From Granulicella sapmiensis (GTDB taxonomy: Bacteria; Acidobacteriota; Terriglobia; Terriglobales; Acidobacteriaceae), in assembly GCA_026225395.1 (NCBI GenBank), contig JAMFSR010000037.1, positions 1 to 64,000 on the forward strand: a DNA stretch of 64,000 bases, written 5' to 3'. The position numbers and the translations under genes are program-made. Below the pieces are notes generated by a model that was not told the origin of the DNA, did not search any database, and was given only the letters and a program-made list of their open reading frames with translations. Every line of letters starts with the position of its first letter. The first letter of the stretch is position 1. Positions 19,506-27,929 of this stretch are shown piece by piece.

Positions 19506-20375
19506 TCAAACCCCAGAACTGGGTAAGACAAGTTTAGCGCGGACGTCCGCTGGTGTGAGGCCGGCCTCGCGCATCGCTCGCAGGGAAAGCGCGTCGTGGC
19601 GCTTCGCCAGCCGTTGTCCGGCGGCATCGCGCATCAGGTCTGTGTGGAAGTATGCGGGAGTCTGCAGCGAAAGTGCCCGCTGCAGAAGTATCTGGCGCGC
19701 GGTGGACTTCAGCAGGTCACGGCCGCGGACGACCTCAGTGATCCCCATGGCTGCGTCATCCACGACGCAGGCTAATTGGTAGCTGGGTAAGCCGTCCTTC
19801 CGCCAGATGAGGAAGTCGCCAAAGTCGACGCCCGGGGTAAAGGATTGCGGACCCGCATGGTTGTCACGGAAGGCGACGGGATCGCCGGCAGCGATGCGGA
19901 AGCGATAGTTGCTATTGGACACGAGTACTCGATCCAAAGTCGAGAGATCGGAAGATCCAGGCCGGCAACGGTTACTGTAAAGGGGTTCGTCGTCGTCCTC
20001 ATGGGGCGCCTGCGTAGCTTGCTGCAGATCTTTGCGGCTACAACTGCACGGATAAGCGAAGCCTGCCTGAAGAAGTTGCCGCATGGCATCACGGTAACGC
20101 GGGATGCGGTCCCTTTGGCGCAGTTCGTCATCCCAGGCGATGCCCAGCCAATAGAGGTCCTCGCGCATGGCTTGCGCGAACTCCGCGCGCGAACGAAGCG
20201 GGTCCAGGTCTTCATCGCGCAGCCAGAGCTTGCCGTCGTTCTGCCGTGCTCGCTCGTAAGCAATCCAGAAGGTGCGGGCGTGCCCAAGGTGCAGCAGGCC
20301 GGTAGGCGAGGGAGCAAGACGTCCGCAGTAAGACGCAGTCCTCTGTTTCTGGTTGTCAGTTCTCAGTGGAGTCAT
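19506..20375 (-). CDS. gluQ: Glutamyl-Q tRNA(Asp) synthetase
   Basis: A 289-aa truncated glutamyl-tRNA synthetase paralogue that attaches Glu to queuosine of tRNA(Asp). The HIGH-class motif is in GRLAPSPTGLLHLGHARTFW, and the KMSKS-like signature is RLAKRHDA near the C-terminus. The anticodon-binding domain of true GluRS is missing, and the expected zinc-type Cys pair is present as CSCSRKDL. The length and lack of the C-terminal domain separate it from gltX. It follows the response regulator gene with a 39-bp gap. Confidence 0.9.
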   Translation of the reverse strand: MTPLRTDNQKQRTASYCGRLAPSPTGLLHLGHARTFWIAYERARQNDGKLWLRDEDLDPLRSRAEFAQAMREDLYWLGIAWDDELRQRDRIPRYRDAMRQLLQAGFAYPCSCSRKDLQQATQAPHEDDDEPLYSNRCRPGSSDLSTLDRVLVSNSNYRFRIAAGDPVAFRDNHAGPQSFTPGVDFGDFLIWRKDGLPSYQLACVVDDAAMGITEVVRGRDLLKSTARQILLQRALSLQTPAYFHTDLMRDAAGQRLAKRHDALSLRAMREAGLTPADVRAKLVLPSSGV

Positions 20376-20414
20376 CGCTGCGTGGGACGTCGATTCAAGA
20401 CTAACAACTTCCCT

Positions 20415-21035
20415 CTACAGCCATCCACGTGTGCGCGCGATTCTTGCCGCATCGACGCGATTGGCCGCACCCAGCTTGGCGATCGCTTCCGAAAGATAGT
20501 TCCGCACCGTGCCTTCGGACAACCGAAGCTCGGTGGCGATTTCGGCGGAGCTGCGCCCGTCGCCGGCGCGTTGCAGGATCTGGCGCTCGCGGTCGGTCAG
20601 CGGATCCTCATCGGCTCCCCATGCCTCTGCAGCCAGCGCGGGATCTACAGCGCGCAGGCCGGCGTGGACGCGGCGGATGGCCTCAGCCAGCTCACTTGCA
20701 GGGCGTTCCTTTAGCAGATACCCACGTGCGCCCGCATCGAGCGCACGACGCAGGTACCCGGGCCGCGCGAAGGTGGTGAGGATGATGACGCGCGATTTCG
20801 AGTCGGATTCCTTCAGCGCCGCGGCAAACTCAAGACCCGTCATCTCGGGCATTTCAATATCGGTCACGATCACATCGGGCGCATGTTCGCGTGCCATCCG
20901 ATGAGCTTCGCGTCCATTCGCGGCTTGCGCTATCACCGTGATGTCGGGCTCAAGTTCGAGCAGTTGTGAAAGCGCGCCGCGCAGCATGGTCTGGTCTTCG
21001 GCGAGCAGAACGCGGATTCTCTTCGCGGTGGCCAT
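20415..21035 (-). CDS. NarL/DesR-type response regulator
   Basis: A 206-aa two-component response regulator. The receiver domain has the acidic pair AEDQ, the phosphorylation Asp in VTDIEMPEMTG and the Lys in YLLKERPA. The C-terminal LuxR helix-turn-helix is seen in LTDRERQILQRAGDGRSSAE and TVRNYLSEAIAKLG. Its start overlaps the kinase stop by one base. It most likely controls the ABC transporter genes upstream in the same transcript, as in DesKR/LiaRS-like modules. Confidence 0.92.
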   Translation of the reverse strand: MATAKRIRVLLAEDQTMLRGALSQLLELEPDITVIAQAANGREAHRMAREHAPDVIVTDIEMPEMTGLEFAAALKESDSKSRVIILTTFARPGYLRRALDAGARGYLLKERPASELAEAIRRVHAGLRAVDPALAAEAWGADEDPLTDRERQILQRAGDGRSSAEIATELRLSEGTVRNYLSEAIAKLGAANRVDAARIARTRGWL

Positions 21036-22156
21036 CAGGCTGCTGGCTCCACGCGAAGGGGAAGTTCGATCAACAGCTGCGTGCCCTGTTCTCGCGTCAG
21101 CGAAAGCTGGCCGCCGATCGACTCCACCCGTTCCCGCATTCCGCGCAGGCCATTGCCTTCGCGCAAAAGCGCGTGTTTGCCATCGTCTTCCACCAGCAGG
21201 CGGCGATTCCCATCCTGGATGATGAAGCGCAGACGGCAGGTCTTCGCCCGTGCATGGCGAACGATGTTGGTCACGGCTTCGCGTAGCGCAAGGGCGAGAA
21301 CGGTCTCCTCGGCGGCGCTCAGAGTGCTGCCACCTTCAGCAGGGAACTCGGCCAGCAAAGTCACGCCAGCAGCGTCGAGCGCGCGTCGCGCGGTCTCGAT
21401 TTCAGCTGCGAGCCCGCGAGCCCGATAGCCTCCAATCGCTTCGCGAACTTCCGCAAGCGCCGTGCGCGCAGTTCGTTCCACTTCGGCAATCTCAGCAGCG
21501 GCACGCTTTGGATCAGTCTCCAGCAATCGCCCTGCGAGCTCCGCCTTTAGCGTGATCACCGAAAGCGTGTGCCCGAGCACATCGTGCAGATCACGCGCAA
21601 TGCGCTCTCGCTCAGCCACGGCGGCTATGGCTTCAATCTCTTCATGGGCCATGCGCAGCTTGCAGTCGGCACGCTTCTGCTGCGCAAAGAAGATGTTGCC
21701 GCCGCCAATCACGAGCAGAAGAAAGATGGCGAACGCTACATTAAACCAGTCGACATGGAAGGCGCCTTGGCGGGGGAAAATGAAATGCTCTCCGACGATA
21801 CAAAGGCACTCGCCAAAAAAAAGCAGCAGCACTCGCTTCGTGGAGTGAACGCTGAACGGGATGAAGGCTGCGGTATAAACGAAGAAAGTGGAAGCACCCT
21901 GGTTCCACGGAAAAGCAACGAGGCCGAGCACGAAAGTAGCAACGATAGCCCAGGTAGGGCGTTGCTGGCCGGCATCAATAATGCGCACGTAGACGACAAA
22001 GATCACAAGGAAAATGCCGAGAACAGCAAGGGTGCCGAGCCACATATTGCGGCTTGGCACCATAATAGGTTCGATGAACAGAAACCCGGTATACGCCAGC
22101 CAGATGTATGCGAAGGCTTGCTTTGGCTGCTCGAGTTTGTCGACTGAGGCGGTCAT
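21035..22156 (-). CDS. HisKA_3 sensor histidine kinase (DesK-like)
   Basis: A membrane sensor kinase of about 373 aa. Several hydrophobic segments fill residues ~15-165, followed by a short coiled coil, the HisKA_3 phosphoacceptor box RIARDLHDVLGHTLSVITLK and an HATPase domain with ALREAVTNIVRHA and GNGLRGMRERV. The ATG at 22156 is preferred because GGAAGAAG stands before it; another ATG lies five codons upstream. No large sensor domain is present, so the signal is probably felt in or at the membrane. Confidence 0.9.
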   Translation of the reverse strand: MTASVDKLEQPKQAFAYIWLAYTGFLFIEPIMVPSRNMWLGTLAVLGIFLVIFVVYVRIIDAGQQRPTWAIVATFVLGLVAFPWNQGASTFFVYTAAFIPFSVHSTKRVLLLFFGECLCIVGEHFIFPRQGAFHVDWFNVAFAIFLLLVIGGGNIFFAQQKRADCKLRMAHEEIEAIAAVAERERIARDLHDVLGHTLSVITLKAELAGRLLETDPKRAAAEIAEVERTARTALAEVREAIGGYRARGLAAEIETARRALDAAGVTLLAEFPAEGGSTLSAAEETVLALALREAVTNIVRHARAKTCRLRFIIQDGNRRLLVEDDGKHALLREGNGLRGMRERVESIGGQLSLTREQGTQLLIELPLRVEPAA

Positions 22157-22190
22157 ATCAGCTTCTTCCATGCAGTGTACGCCGATAGCG

Positions 22191-22997
22191 TTATGCGTTC
22201 TGCTCGCGGCGGCGGAAAGCGATCCACGCGCATCCCACCATCACGAGCGTAAAGCCCAGCAGCCCAAACCAGTGGCCGGCAGTGGTTCCCGGCGCCTGCG
22301 CGCCAAGCGACCCATACATCAGCTGCGCCAGATGGTACGTCGGAAACACCGGCGCTATGACCTGCAGCGCATGCGGCAGAAATCTCAGCGGAATCCATAG
22401 CCCGCTCAGAAAGCTCATCGGCAGATAGACCAGGTTGGCGATGCCTCCAGCCGAGGACGGCGGTACGCTGAACGCCATCACCAGCCCGAGGCAGGAGAAC
22501 GGAATCGCTCCAGCGGCAGCCAGGCCCACGATGCGCGCAAACTCGCCCACCGTCAGATGCACATGCCCAAAGCTAACGCCGAGCGCCGTAAGCAGGCAGC
22601 AGATGATGACGCTGAAGCACACGGCCATGCAGCACTTCGAAAGCACATACGCCAGTGGCGGCATGGGGCTGGCGCGCTTCAGCTCCAACCACCCTGCGCT
22701 AAGATCCATCGAAACACCCACGCCGATGCCAAAGATTGCCGCGCCAAGGGAACCGAACACGGCATAGCCGCCGAGCAGGTACTTCGCCACCAGGACGCCA
22801 TTGAGGCTCTCACCGCGATTCATCAGCAGCCCGAACAAGATGTAGAACATCGCGGGAAAACCGATCGTGGCCAGCGAGAAGGCGCGTGTACGCAGGGCAC
22901 GCATCACTTCATAGCGAATCTCGGTGGCGAAGATACGCAGGTTGCGGGTAAAGCCGCCGGTCGATGCTGCGGGAAGGGTATAGGTTGCGGTCGACAT
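22191..22997 (-). CDS. ABC-2 type transporter permease
   Basis: A 268-aa ABC-2 permease with six hydrophobic segments and the family-like stretch VYLPMSFLSGLWIPLRFLPH near the C-terminus. It starts 29 bp after the ATPase gene, with GGAGAT before the ATG, and is followed by the two-component genes. Half-size transporters of this sort act as dimers with the ATPase and often export drugs, lipids or peptides; the substrate is unknown. Confidence 0.9.
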   Translation of the reverse strand: MSTATYTLPAASTGGFTRNLRIFATEIRYEVMRALRTRAFSLATIGFPAMFYILFGLLMNRGESLNGVLVAKYLLGGYAVFGSLGAAIFGIGVGVSMDLSAGWLELKRASPMPPLAYVLSKCCMAVCFSVIICCLLTALGVSFGHVHLTVGEFARIVGLAAAGAIPFSCLGLVMAFSVPPSSAGGIANLVYLPMSFLSGLWIPLRFLPHALQVIAPVFPTYHLAQLMYGSLGAQAPGTTAGHWFGLLGFTLVMVGCAWIAFRRREQNA

Positions 22998-23026
22998 GGT
23001 GATCTCCTTGAAGCAAGTTCTAGGTG

Positions 23027-23992
23027 TTAGCGGTCCGAAGTCAGCGCGAGAAAGGCATCTTCCAACAGCGGGCTTTGGACTTCGAGCGAGTGCAGGTTGA
23101 GGTCGAGCGCAAGCATCTCGCGCAGCGTGGCCTCAGGCTGCGAACTGGTGACCGAAGTAAGCGCACCCGCAAGCTCGACATGGGTGACACCCGAAATAGC
23201 TTCCAAATGTTGTGCGGTCAGCGTAGTCACGCAGCGGATGATCTTGAGGCCGCTCTGCGCGCCGCTATTGCCGGCGCCCGCACCTATAGACTTCACCTCA
23301 GCCGGCGTGCCTTCGCAAACCACCTTGCCTTTGTTGATCACGATGATGCGATGCGCCAGCGCATCAGCCTCTTCGAGATAGTGCGTAGTCAGTAGCACCG
23401 TCTTGCCGCGCGCGGCGAGCGACCGAATCTGCGCCCACATCGCACGTCGCGCTTCGATGTCCAGCCCAACCGTCGGCTCGTCGAGAAAGATAAGGTCCGG
23501 ATCGCCGGCCAGCGCAATGCCGAACAGCACCCGCTGCTTCTGCCCTCCGGAAAGCTGTCCGAAAAACCGCTCCTCGATGCCCTCAAGCCCCGCCGCTTTG
23601 ATGATGTCGGCGTATGCCATCGGCTGCGGATAGTAGCCGCGAAAAATATTGATGTGCTCGCGCACCCGCAGCATCTCGGGCGCTTTGCCCACCTGTAGCA
23701 TCACACCCGTCCGCAGTCGCGTCGCGGTGTCGCGCGGGTCCGCGCCGAAGATGCGAACTTCGCCCAAGGTCGGCGAACTCAATCCCATCATCAGCTTCAC
23801 GGCCGTGGACTTGCCCGCACCGTTAGGCCCCAGCAGCGCAATAATCTCGCCCCGCGCCAGGGTCAGCGAAAGCCCATCCAGCGCGACGACACCGTTCGTG
23901 TAGCGTTTGGTCACATTGGTCAGGCTGGCTACGGTTTCTGCGGCGGTACGGGCAGTGGTGGTGGCTTCGGGCATCTCGATCACTGTGCTCAT
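23027..23992 (-). CDS. ABC transporter ATP-binding protein
   Basis: A 321-aa ABC ATPase of the DrrA/NatA class. The Walker A motif is LLGPNGAGKST, the signature is LSGGQKQRVLFGIALAGDP, and Walker B is LIFLDEPTVGLD with the switch His in LLTTHYLEEAD. The ATG at 23992 is chosen for its AAGGAG site; an upstream in-frame ATG would add 13 residues. A ~90-residue C-terminal extension follows the core. It heads a likely operon with the permease, sensor kinase and regulator. Confidence 0.92.
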   Translation of the reverse strand: MSTVIEMPEATTTARTAAETVASLTNVTKRYTNGVVALDGLSLTLARGEIIALLGPNGAGKSTAVKLMMGLSSPTLGEVRIFGADPRDTATRLRTGVMLQVGKAPEMLRVREHINIFRGYYPQPMAYADIIKAAGLEGIEERFFGQLSGGQKQRVLFGIALAGDPDLIFLDEPTVGLDIEARRAMWAQIRSLAARGKTVLLTTHYLEEADALAHRIIVINKGKVVCEGTPAEVKSIGAGAGNSGAQSGLKIIRCVTTLTAQHLEAISGVTHVELAGALTSVTSSQPEATLREMLALDLNLHSLEVQSPLLEDAFLALTSDR

Positions 23993-24122
23993 CGGGCTTG
24001 GCTCCTTGTGCTTACAGGATTGAGTATCCAAGCGCCGCAGCCCGTATGGCAGTGTGCCAAGTCAGCAAAGTGTTGTGACGTTTGTCATGCGCCACGCGCG
24101 CCAATGATTTAAGCTCTCAGCC

Positions 24123-24689
24123 ATGGGGAAAACACTGGCGAAGCTGCATCGCAAGACGCGGCACTTTCACGCGCACGAAACAGCAAGGTTCGACGAACTC
24201 AGCGGGCTGCCGCTCGCCAGCTTTCGGCAGCGAGCCTGGGCCATGGCGATCGACCTGCTCCTGATCGCGGCGCTGCGGTCAATCTTTGGCTTCCACCATC
24301 ACTCCGGCGGTGACGATGATGGCCCCCTCACCATGGCTAAACTCATCATGGATGGCATCCACCACATCCAGGAGCTCGTCGAATCCGGTCTGTACTTCGC
24401 TGTGCTGCTAAAACTCGGCAACGGACAGACGCCCGGCAAATGGCTGATGAAATGCAAAGTCGTTTCGCTGGTCCACGACGGCATGGGCTGGTGGCCGTCC
24501 ATCGAACGCGCTCTGGGCTATGGGGCCTCCTTGCTCGAAGGCGGATTCGGTTACGCGCAGTTCTTCTTCACCCGCAACCAGCAGTGCGTCCACGACCGCA
24601 TAGCCGAAACCATCGTGCTCGACGTAAGGCCGACCGCACGTCGGCTCGCGGACGAAGACACCGAAAAGGTAGACGCGCCGCTGGGATAA
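24123..24689 (+). CDS. RDD-family membrane protein, first copy
   Basis: A 188-aa RDD-family protein. The family begins after a ~25-residue polar N-terminus (FHAHETARFDELSGLPLASF) with FRQRAWAMAIDLLLIAAL, and continues with NGQTPGKWLMKCKVVSLV and a last segment ending QQCVHDRIAETIVLDVRP. RDD proteins are small membrane proteins, some linked to ion exchange or stress; the function is unknown. Its TAA stop is in the same reading frame as a second RDD domain that starts 39 bp later. Confidence 0.85.
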   Translation: MGKTLAKLHRKTRHFHAHETARFDELSGLPLASFRQRAWAMAIDLLLIAALRSIFGFHHHSGGDDDGPLTMAKLIMDGIHHIQELVESGLYFAVLLKLGNGQTPGKWLMKCKVVSLVHDGMGWWPSIERALGYGASLLEGGFGYAQFFFTRNQQCVHDRIAETIVLDVRPTARRLADEDTEKVDAPLG

Positions 24690-24728
24690 ATCCGGAGCCT
24701 GAACACGCAGTGCAACAGGAGAAACGCC

Positions 24729-25226
24729 ATCGCCAAGCCACGGTTCTACCACGCGCACGAAACGGCACGCGAAGACAGCGAAGACGGCCTGCGCCTGGCA
24801 GAGTTCTGGCAGCGCGCGCTTGGCTTCTTCATCGACTGCGTGCTGATGCTGTGCCTCTGGGCGCCGGTCGTCGCCGGTTGGTGGTGGCTTGTGGCTCACC
24901 GGTTGCATGGCAGCACGAAGCTCGAAATGAAGTGGGACCCACGCGAGGAACAAAGCCTGATCTTTCTGCTGGTCTACGGCGCGGTCGCAAACTACGTGGG
25001 CAACGGCCAAACGCCGGGCAAGTGGGTCGCACGCACGCGCGCGGTCTCGCTCACGCACAACCGTATGGGGCTGTGGCAATCGTTCGAGCGTGCGCTCGCA
25101 TACGGTGCGTCGTTTCTCGAACTCGGTTTCGGCTTTATCCAGTTCTTCATGCACCGAAACCGGCAGACAGTCCACGACCGCATCGCTGAGACCATTGTTG
25201 TCGATGTGAGAAGACATAAGAAGTAG
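24729..25226 (+). CDS. RDD-family membrane protein, second copy, with no standard start codon
   Basis: A second RDD protein, about 165 aa, similar to the first along its length (FYHAHETARED, FWQRALGFFIDCVLML, NGQTPGKWVARTRAVSLT, RQTVHDRIAETIVVDVR). The first in-frame ATG is at 24840, inside the first membrane helix, too late for a full protein. An AGGAG site at 24717-24721 stands 7 bases before an ATC at 24729, exactly where the first copy has its ATG-like start context. Either ATC is used, a CTG at 24699 is used, the upstream TAA is read through, or the gene has lost its start. Confidence 0.65.
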   Translation: MAKPRFYHAHETAREDSEDGLRLAEFWQRALGFFIDCVLMLCLWAPVVAGWWWLVAHRLHGSTKLEMKWDPREEQSLIFLLVYGAVANYVGNGQTPGKWVARTRAVSLTHNRMGLWQSFERALAYGASFLELGFGFIQFFMHRNRQTVHDRIAETIVVDVRRHKK

Positions 25227-25315
25227 GCGTAGGAAATCGACGTTACATTCGGTTGAGGTTGGCAAACGAGTTATAGGCAGCCGGGAAGCTCGCTCCGGCG
25301 TAAGGAGATTTCGCT

Positions 25316-26473
25316 ATGAATCTTGACCGGCGTGACTTTCTGCGCGGTGCAGCAGCCAGTGGTTTGCTGAGTGGAGCATGGCCTCCAATCGTGGCGCAGA
25401 CAGCGGTCGCAATGGCTGCCGAAACGCCGATTACGGACAAGACCATTGCCCTCAACGGAGATAGCCCTCCGACCACGCACGAAGCGGAAGTCGCAAAGCT
25501 TCTCGCGCTCATGACAAAAGGCCCCTATGCAGACGTCTACCTCAAGGGCGGCGCCGTCACCGAGTTCGAGCAGCACATGGCGAAGCTGCTCGGCAAAGAA
25601 GACGCAGGTTTCTTCCCCACCGGAACGCTGGCGAACAATCTTGCCGTCCGCCTGCTCTGTGGCGAACGCAAGAACCTTCTCATCCAGCACGAAGCTCATC
25701 TCTACCAGGACGAAGGCGAAGGCCCATCGCTGCTTTCGGGCATCAACATGATTCCCATTGGTGGCCCCGGCAAGCCAACCCCTCCGCTCGAAGACTGGAA
25801 CGAAGCCCTCGAGGTCGCTTCCAAAACCGCCTACTACCCTATGCGCGTCGGCGCCCTCTCTATTGAAAGCCCTGTGCGCCGCGGCAACGGAACCAGCGTC
25901 CCTTATCCACTCGCCAAACAAATCACCGACCTCGCGCGCTCCAAGGGCCTCGGCACGCATCTCGATGGCTCGCGCCTCTTCCTGCTCTCCGGCACTCCAG
26001 GCTTTGAGGTCAAGAGCTACTGCGCACTCTTCGATACTGTCTTCGTCTCCATCTACAAGTTCTTCGGCGCACCTTTCGGTGCGATCCTCGCGGGCAAAAA
26101 GGAGTTACTCGCAGAGGCCAAAGAGCTGCGCCACACCTTCGGCGGACTCATCTACCACGGCTGGATGGCCGCGCTGCCGGCACTCGCCGCATGCGAAGGC
26201 TTCGAGGCACGCTTCACCCAGGCCCACCTCGCCGCTGAAAAGCTGCTGAACGGCCTGCAGGCCGCGGGCGGCTTCACGGTGCAGCGCGTAGAAAACGGAA
26301 GCAACATCGCGTTCGTGATGGTGTCTCCGGCACGTGAGAAGGGCCTGGCCGACAGGCTGAAAGCAGCGGACGTACACGTCGCGCCGATCGTCGACGGCAA
26401 GATGAAGCTCTGGTGGAATGAATCGATTCTCCGCCGGCCCACGGAGGAGATCCTCACGGTGTTCACAGGCTGA
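25316..26473 (+). CDS. Tat-exported threonine-aldolase-like PLP enzyme
   Basis: A 385-aa member of the beta-eliminating lyase/threonine aldolase family. The N-terminus is a twin-arginine signal (LDRRDFLRGAAASGLLSGAW), so it is probably exported folded. The PLP Lys is expected in SIYKFFGAPFGAILAG (about residue 248), with THLDGSRLF supplying the cofactor-binding Asp. The start of the mature region, NGDSPPTTHEAEVAKL, differs from cytosolic threonine aldolases. TAAGGAG precedes the ATG. The substrate is unknown. Confidence 0.85.
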   Translation: MNLDRRDFLRGAAASGLLSGAWPPIVAQTAVAMAAETPITDKTIALNGDSPPTTHEAEVAKLLALMTKGPYADVYLKGGAVTEFEQHMAKLLGKEDAGFFPTGTLANNLAVRLLCGERKNLLIQHEAHLYQDEGEGPSLLSGINMIPIGGPGKPTPPLEDWNEALEVASKTAYYPMRVGALSIESPVRRGNGTSVPYPLAKQITDLARSKGLGTHLDGSRLFLLSGTPGFEVKSYCALFDTVFVSIYKFFGAPFGAILAGKKELLAEAKELRHTFGGLIYHGWMAALPALAACEGFEARFTQAHLAAEKLLNGLQAAGGFTVQRVENGSNIAFVMVSPAREKGLADRLKAADVHVAPIVDGKMKLWWNESILRRPTEEILTVFTG

Positions 26474-26483
26474 GCGAAGCAGC

Positions 26484-27818
26484 CTACATCCACTCCGTTC
26501 CGTACTGCACCGGGATCTGCGTAAACGCGATCCGCGTTGGCGCGGAGTCTCTTGCCGGCAGCATCCCCGCAAAGTGCAGCGTGCTGTGCCCGTACTTCAG
26601 GTTCAGCTTGTCCATCGTTGCCGAAAGCTGATTGCGATTGCCGGGCTCTTCAAACAGCATCACCGGCACATCCGCGTCTTGAATCAGGTTCCGCATCGTC
26701 ACGCCCACAAAGAACGGCTTCTCGTACCCCGGCCCCTGCGGTGCCTGCTTCCATATCCCCTGTAGCGCTTCCAGCAGCGTAAGCGTATCCTGCGCCGGAC
26801 GGAACCGCGCCTCCATGCCCCAGCCGGTTTGCTGAATGCCGCTCGAGTGCTGCTTCACCTTCTTCTGTTGCGCCTCAGCCTCGGCCTTCTGCTGCCGAGT
26901 CAGCGAGTACTTAATCGTCACCGCCATCGTCGCCGCATGGAACTTCTCCATCCGCAGCCGCATCGACGCCTTATGCAGCAGCTTGTGCGCCACAGCCCAC
27001 GCTCCCTGCGGCGACCGGTGCTCCGGCCCCAGCACATGCGAGTGGCCCAGCGACTTCTGAATCCCGCTATCGACCGGCGCTCCATCATCGCCCGTATCCG
27101 CGCCCCGCAGCCAGTGATACAGCCTGTCGCCCCACACCGAATCCCACAGCGCATGCATGCCGTTGCGATCCAGCGCCAGCAGCTCGGGCATCGTCGTTAT
27201 GCCCTTGGCATGCAGCCTCGCCTCAGTACGTGCGCCCACACCGGGCAGGTCGCGCAGGTCCAGGTGCGCAATCGCCCGCGGCAGCTGCGAAGGCAGCAGC
27301 CCAATCAGCCCATCGGGTTTCTGCATATCGCTGGCAATCTTCGCCAGGTACCGGTTCGGCGCCATCCCAATCGAACACCGCAGCGTCTCGCCCACGTCGT
27401 CCTTGATGGCCTGCTTGATGTCGAGCGCGATCCTCCGCGCCGCCGGCGGGTTGCGTTCGCGCCCCATCAGCTCGCACACCATCTCATCGATGCTTGGCGT
27501 ATGCGCCACCGGGCAAACCCGCTCTACAGCCTTCGCAATGTTGTGCGAAAACTCCGAGTACACCGTGTGCGATCCATCCACAAGAATGATGTCTGGAATC
27601 AGCCTCTTCGCTTCGCCCACTTTGGTCAGCGTCTTCACGCCGAGCGCCTTCGCCTCATAGCTCGCCGCGATCAGCGCTCCCGTATCGGCCATCGTGCCGC
27701 ACACGCCCACGGGCTTGCCGCGGTACTCCGGATGCAGCTGCTGCTCCACCGAGGCGAAGAACGAGTTGAGGTCGATATGAAGATGGGTGAAGAGGTCGGG
27801 ATGAGCCGAGCTGCTCAT
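26484..27818 (-). CDS. Divergent Y-family DNA polymerase (DinB/UmuC-like)
   Basis: A 444-aa Y-family polymerase for bypass of damaged DNA. The first catalytic Asp is in HIDLNSFFASVEQQ (about residue 16). The second acidic pair is in TPSIDEMVCEL, which departs from the usual SIDEAYLD. A helix-hairpin-helix in LPGVGARTEARLHAKGI and a little-finger domain follow. The protein is longer than DinB (~350 aa) and of the group sometimes labelled ImpB/MucB/SamB. No canonical beta-clamp motif was noticed at the C-terminus. No lexA, imuA or dnaE2 lies nearby. Confidence 0.85.
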   Translation of the reverse strand: MSSSAHPDLFTHLHIDLNSFFASVEQQLHPEYRGKPVGVCGTMADTGALIAASYEAKALGVKTLTKVGEAKRLIPDIILVDGSHTVYSEFSHNIAKAVERVCPVAHTPSIDEMVCELMGRERNPPAARRIALDIKQAIKDDVGETLRCSIGMAPNRYLAKIASDMQKPDGLIGLLPSQLPRAIAHLDLRDLPGVGARTEARLHAKGITTMPELLALDRNGMHALWDSVWGDRLYHWLRGADTGDDGAPVDSGIQKSLGHSHVLGPEHRSPQGAWAVAHKLLHKASMRLRMEKFHAATMAVTIKYSLTRQQKAEAEAQQKKVKQHSSGIQQTGWGMEARFRPAQDTLTLLEALQGIWKQAPQGPGYEKPFFVGVTMRNLIQDADVPVMLFEEPGNRNQLSATMDKLNLKYGHSTLHFAGMLPARDSAPTRIAFTQIPVQYGTEWM

Positions 27819-27929
27819 GGGGCAATTATATTCGCTCGATATTCGCCTTCAGGTGGCCGCAGCCTACCCGGCTTGTACGAAGGACCGGCAGCGCGACCCA
27901 CCGGCCCTTCTATCCTCAGGGAACAGGGC

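Noticed and set aside
18727..19782. A 351-codon plus-strand frame across the S9 peptidase end and the lipoprotein gene
   Set aside because: It overlaps three better supported genes and shows no family.
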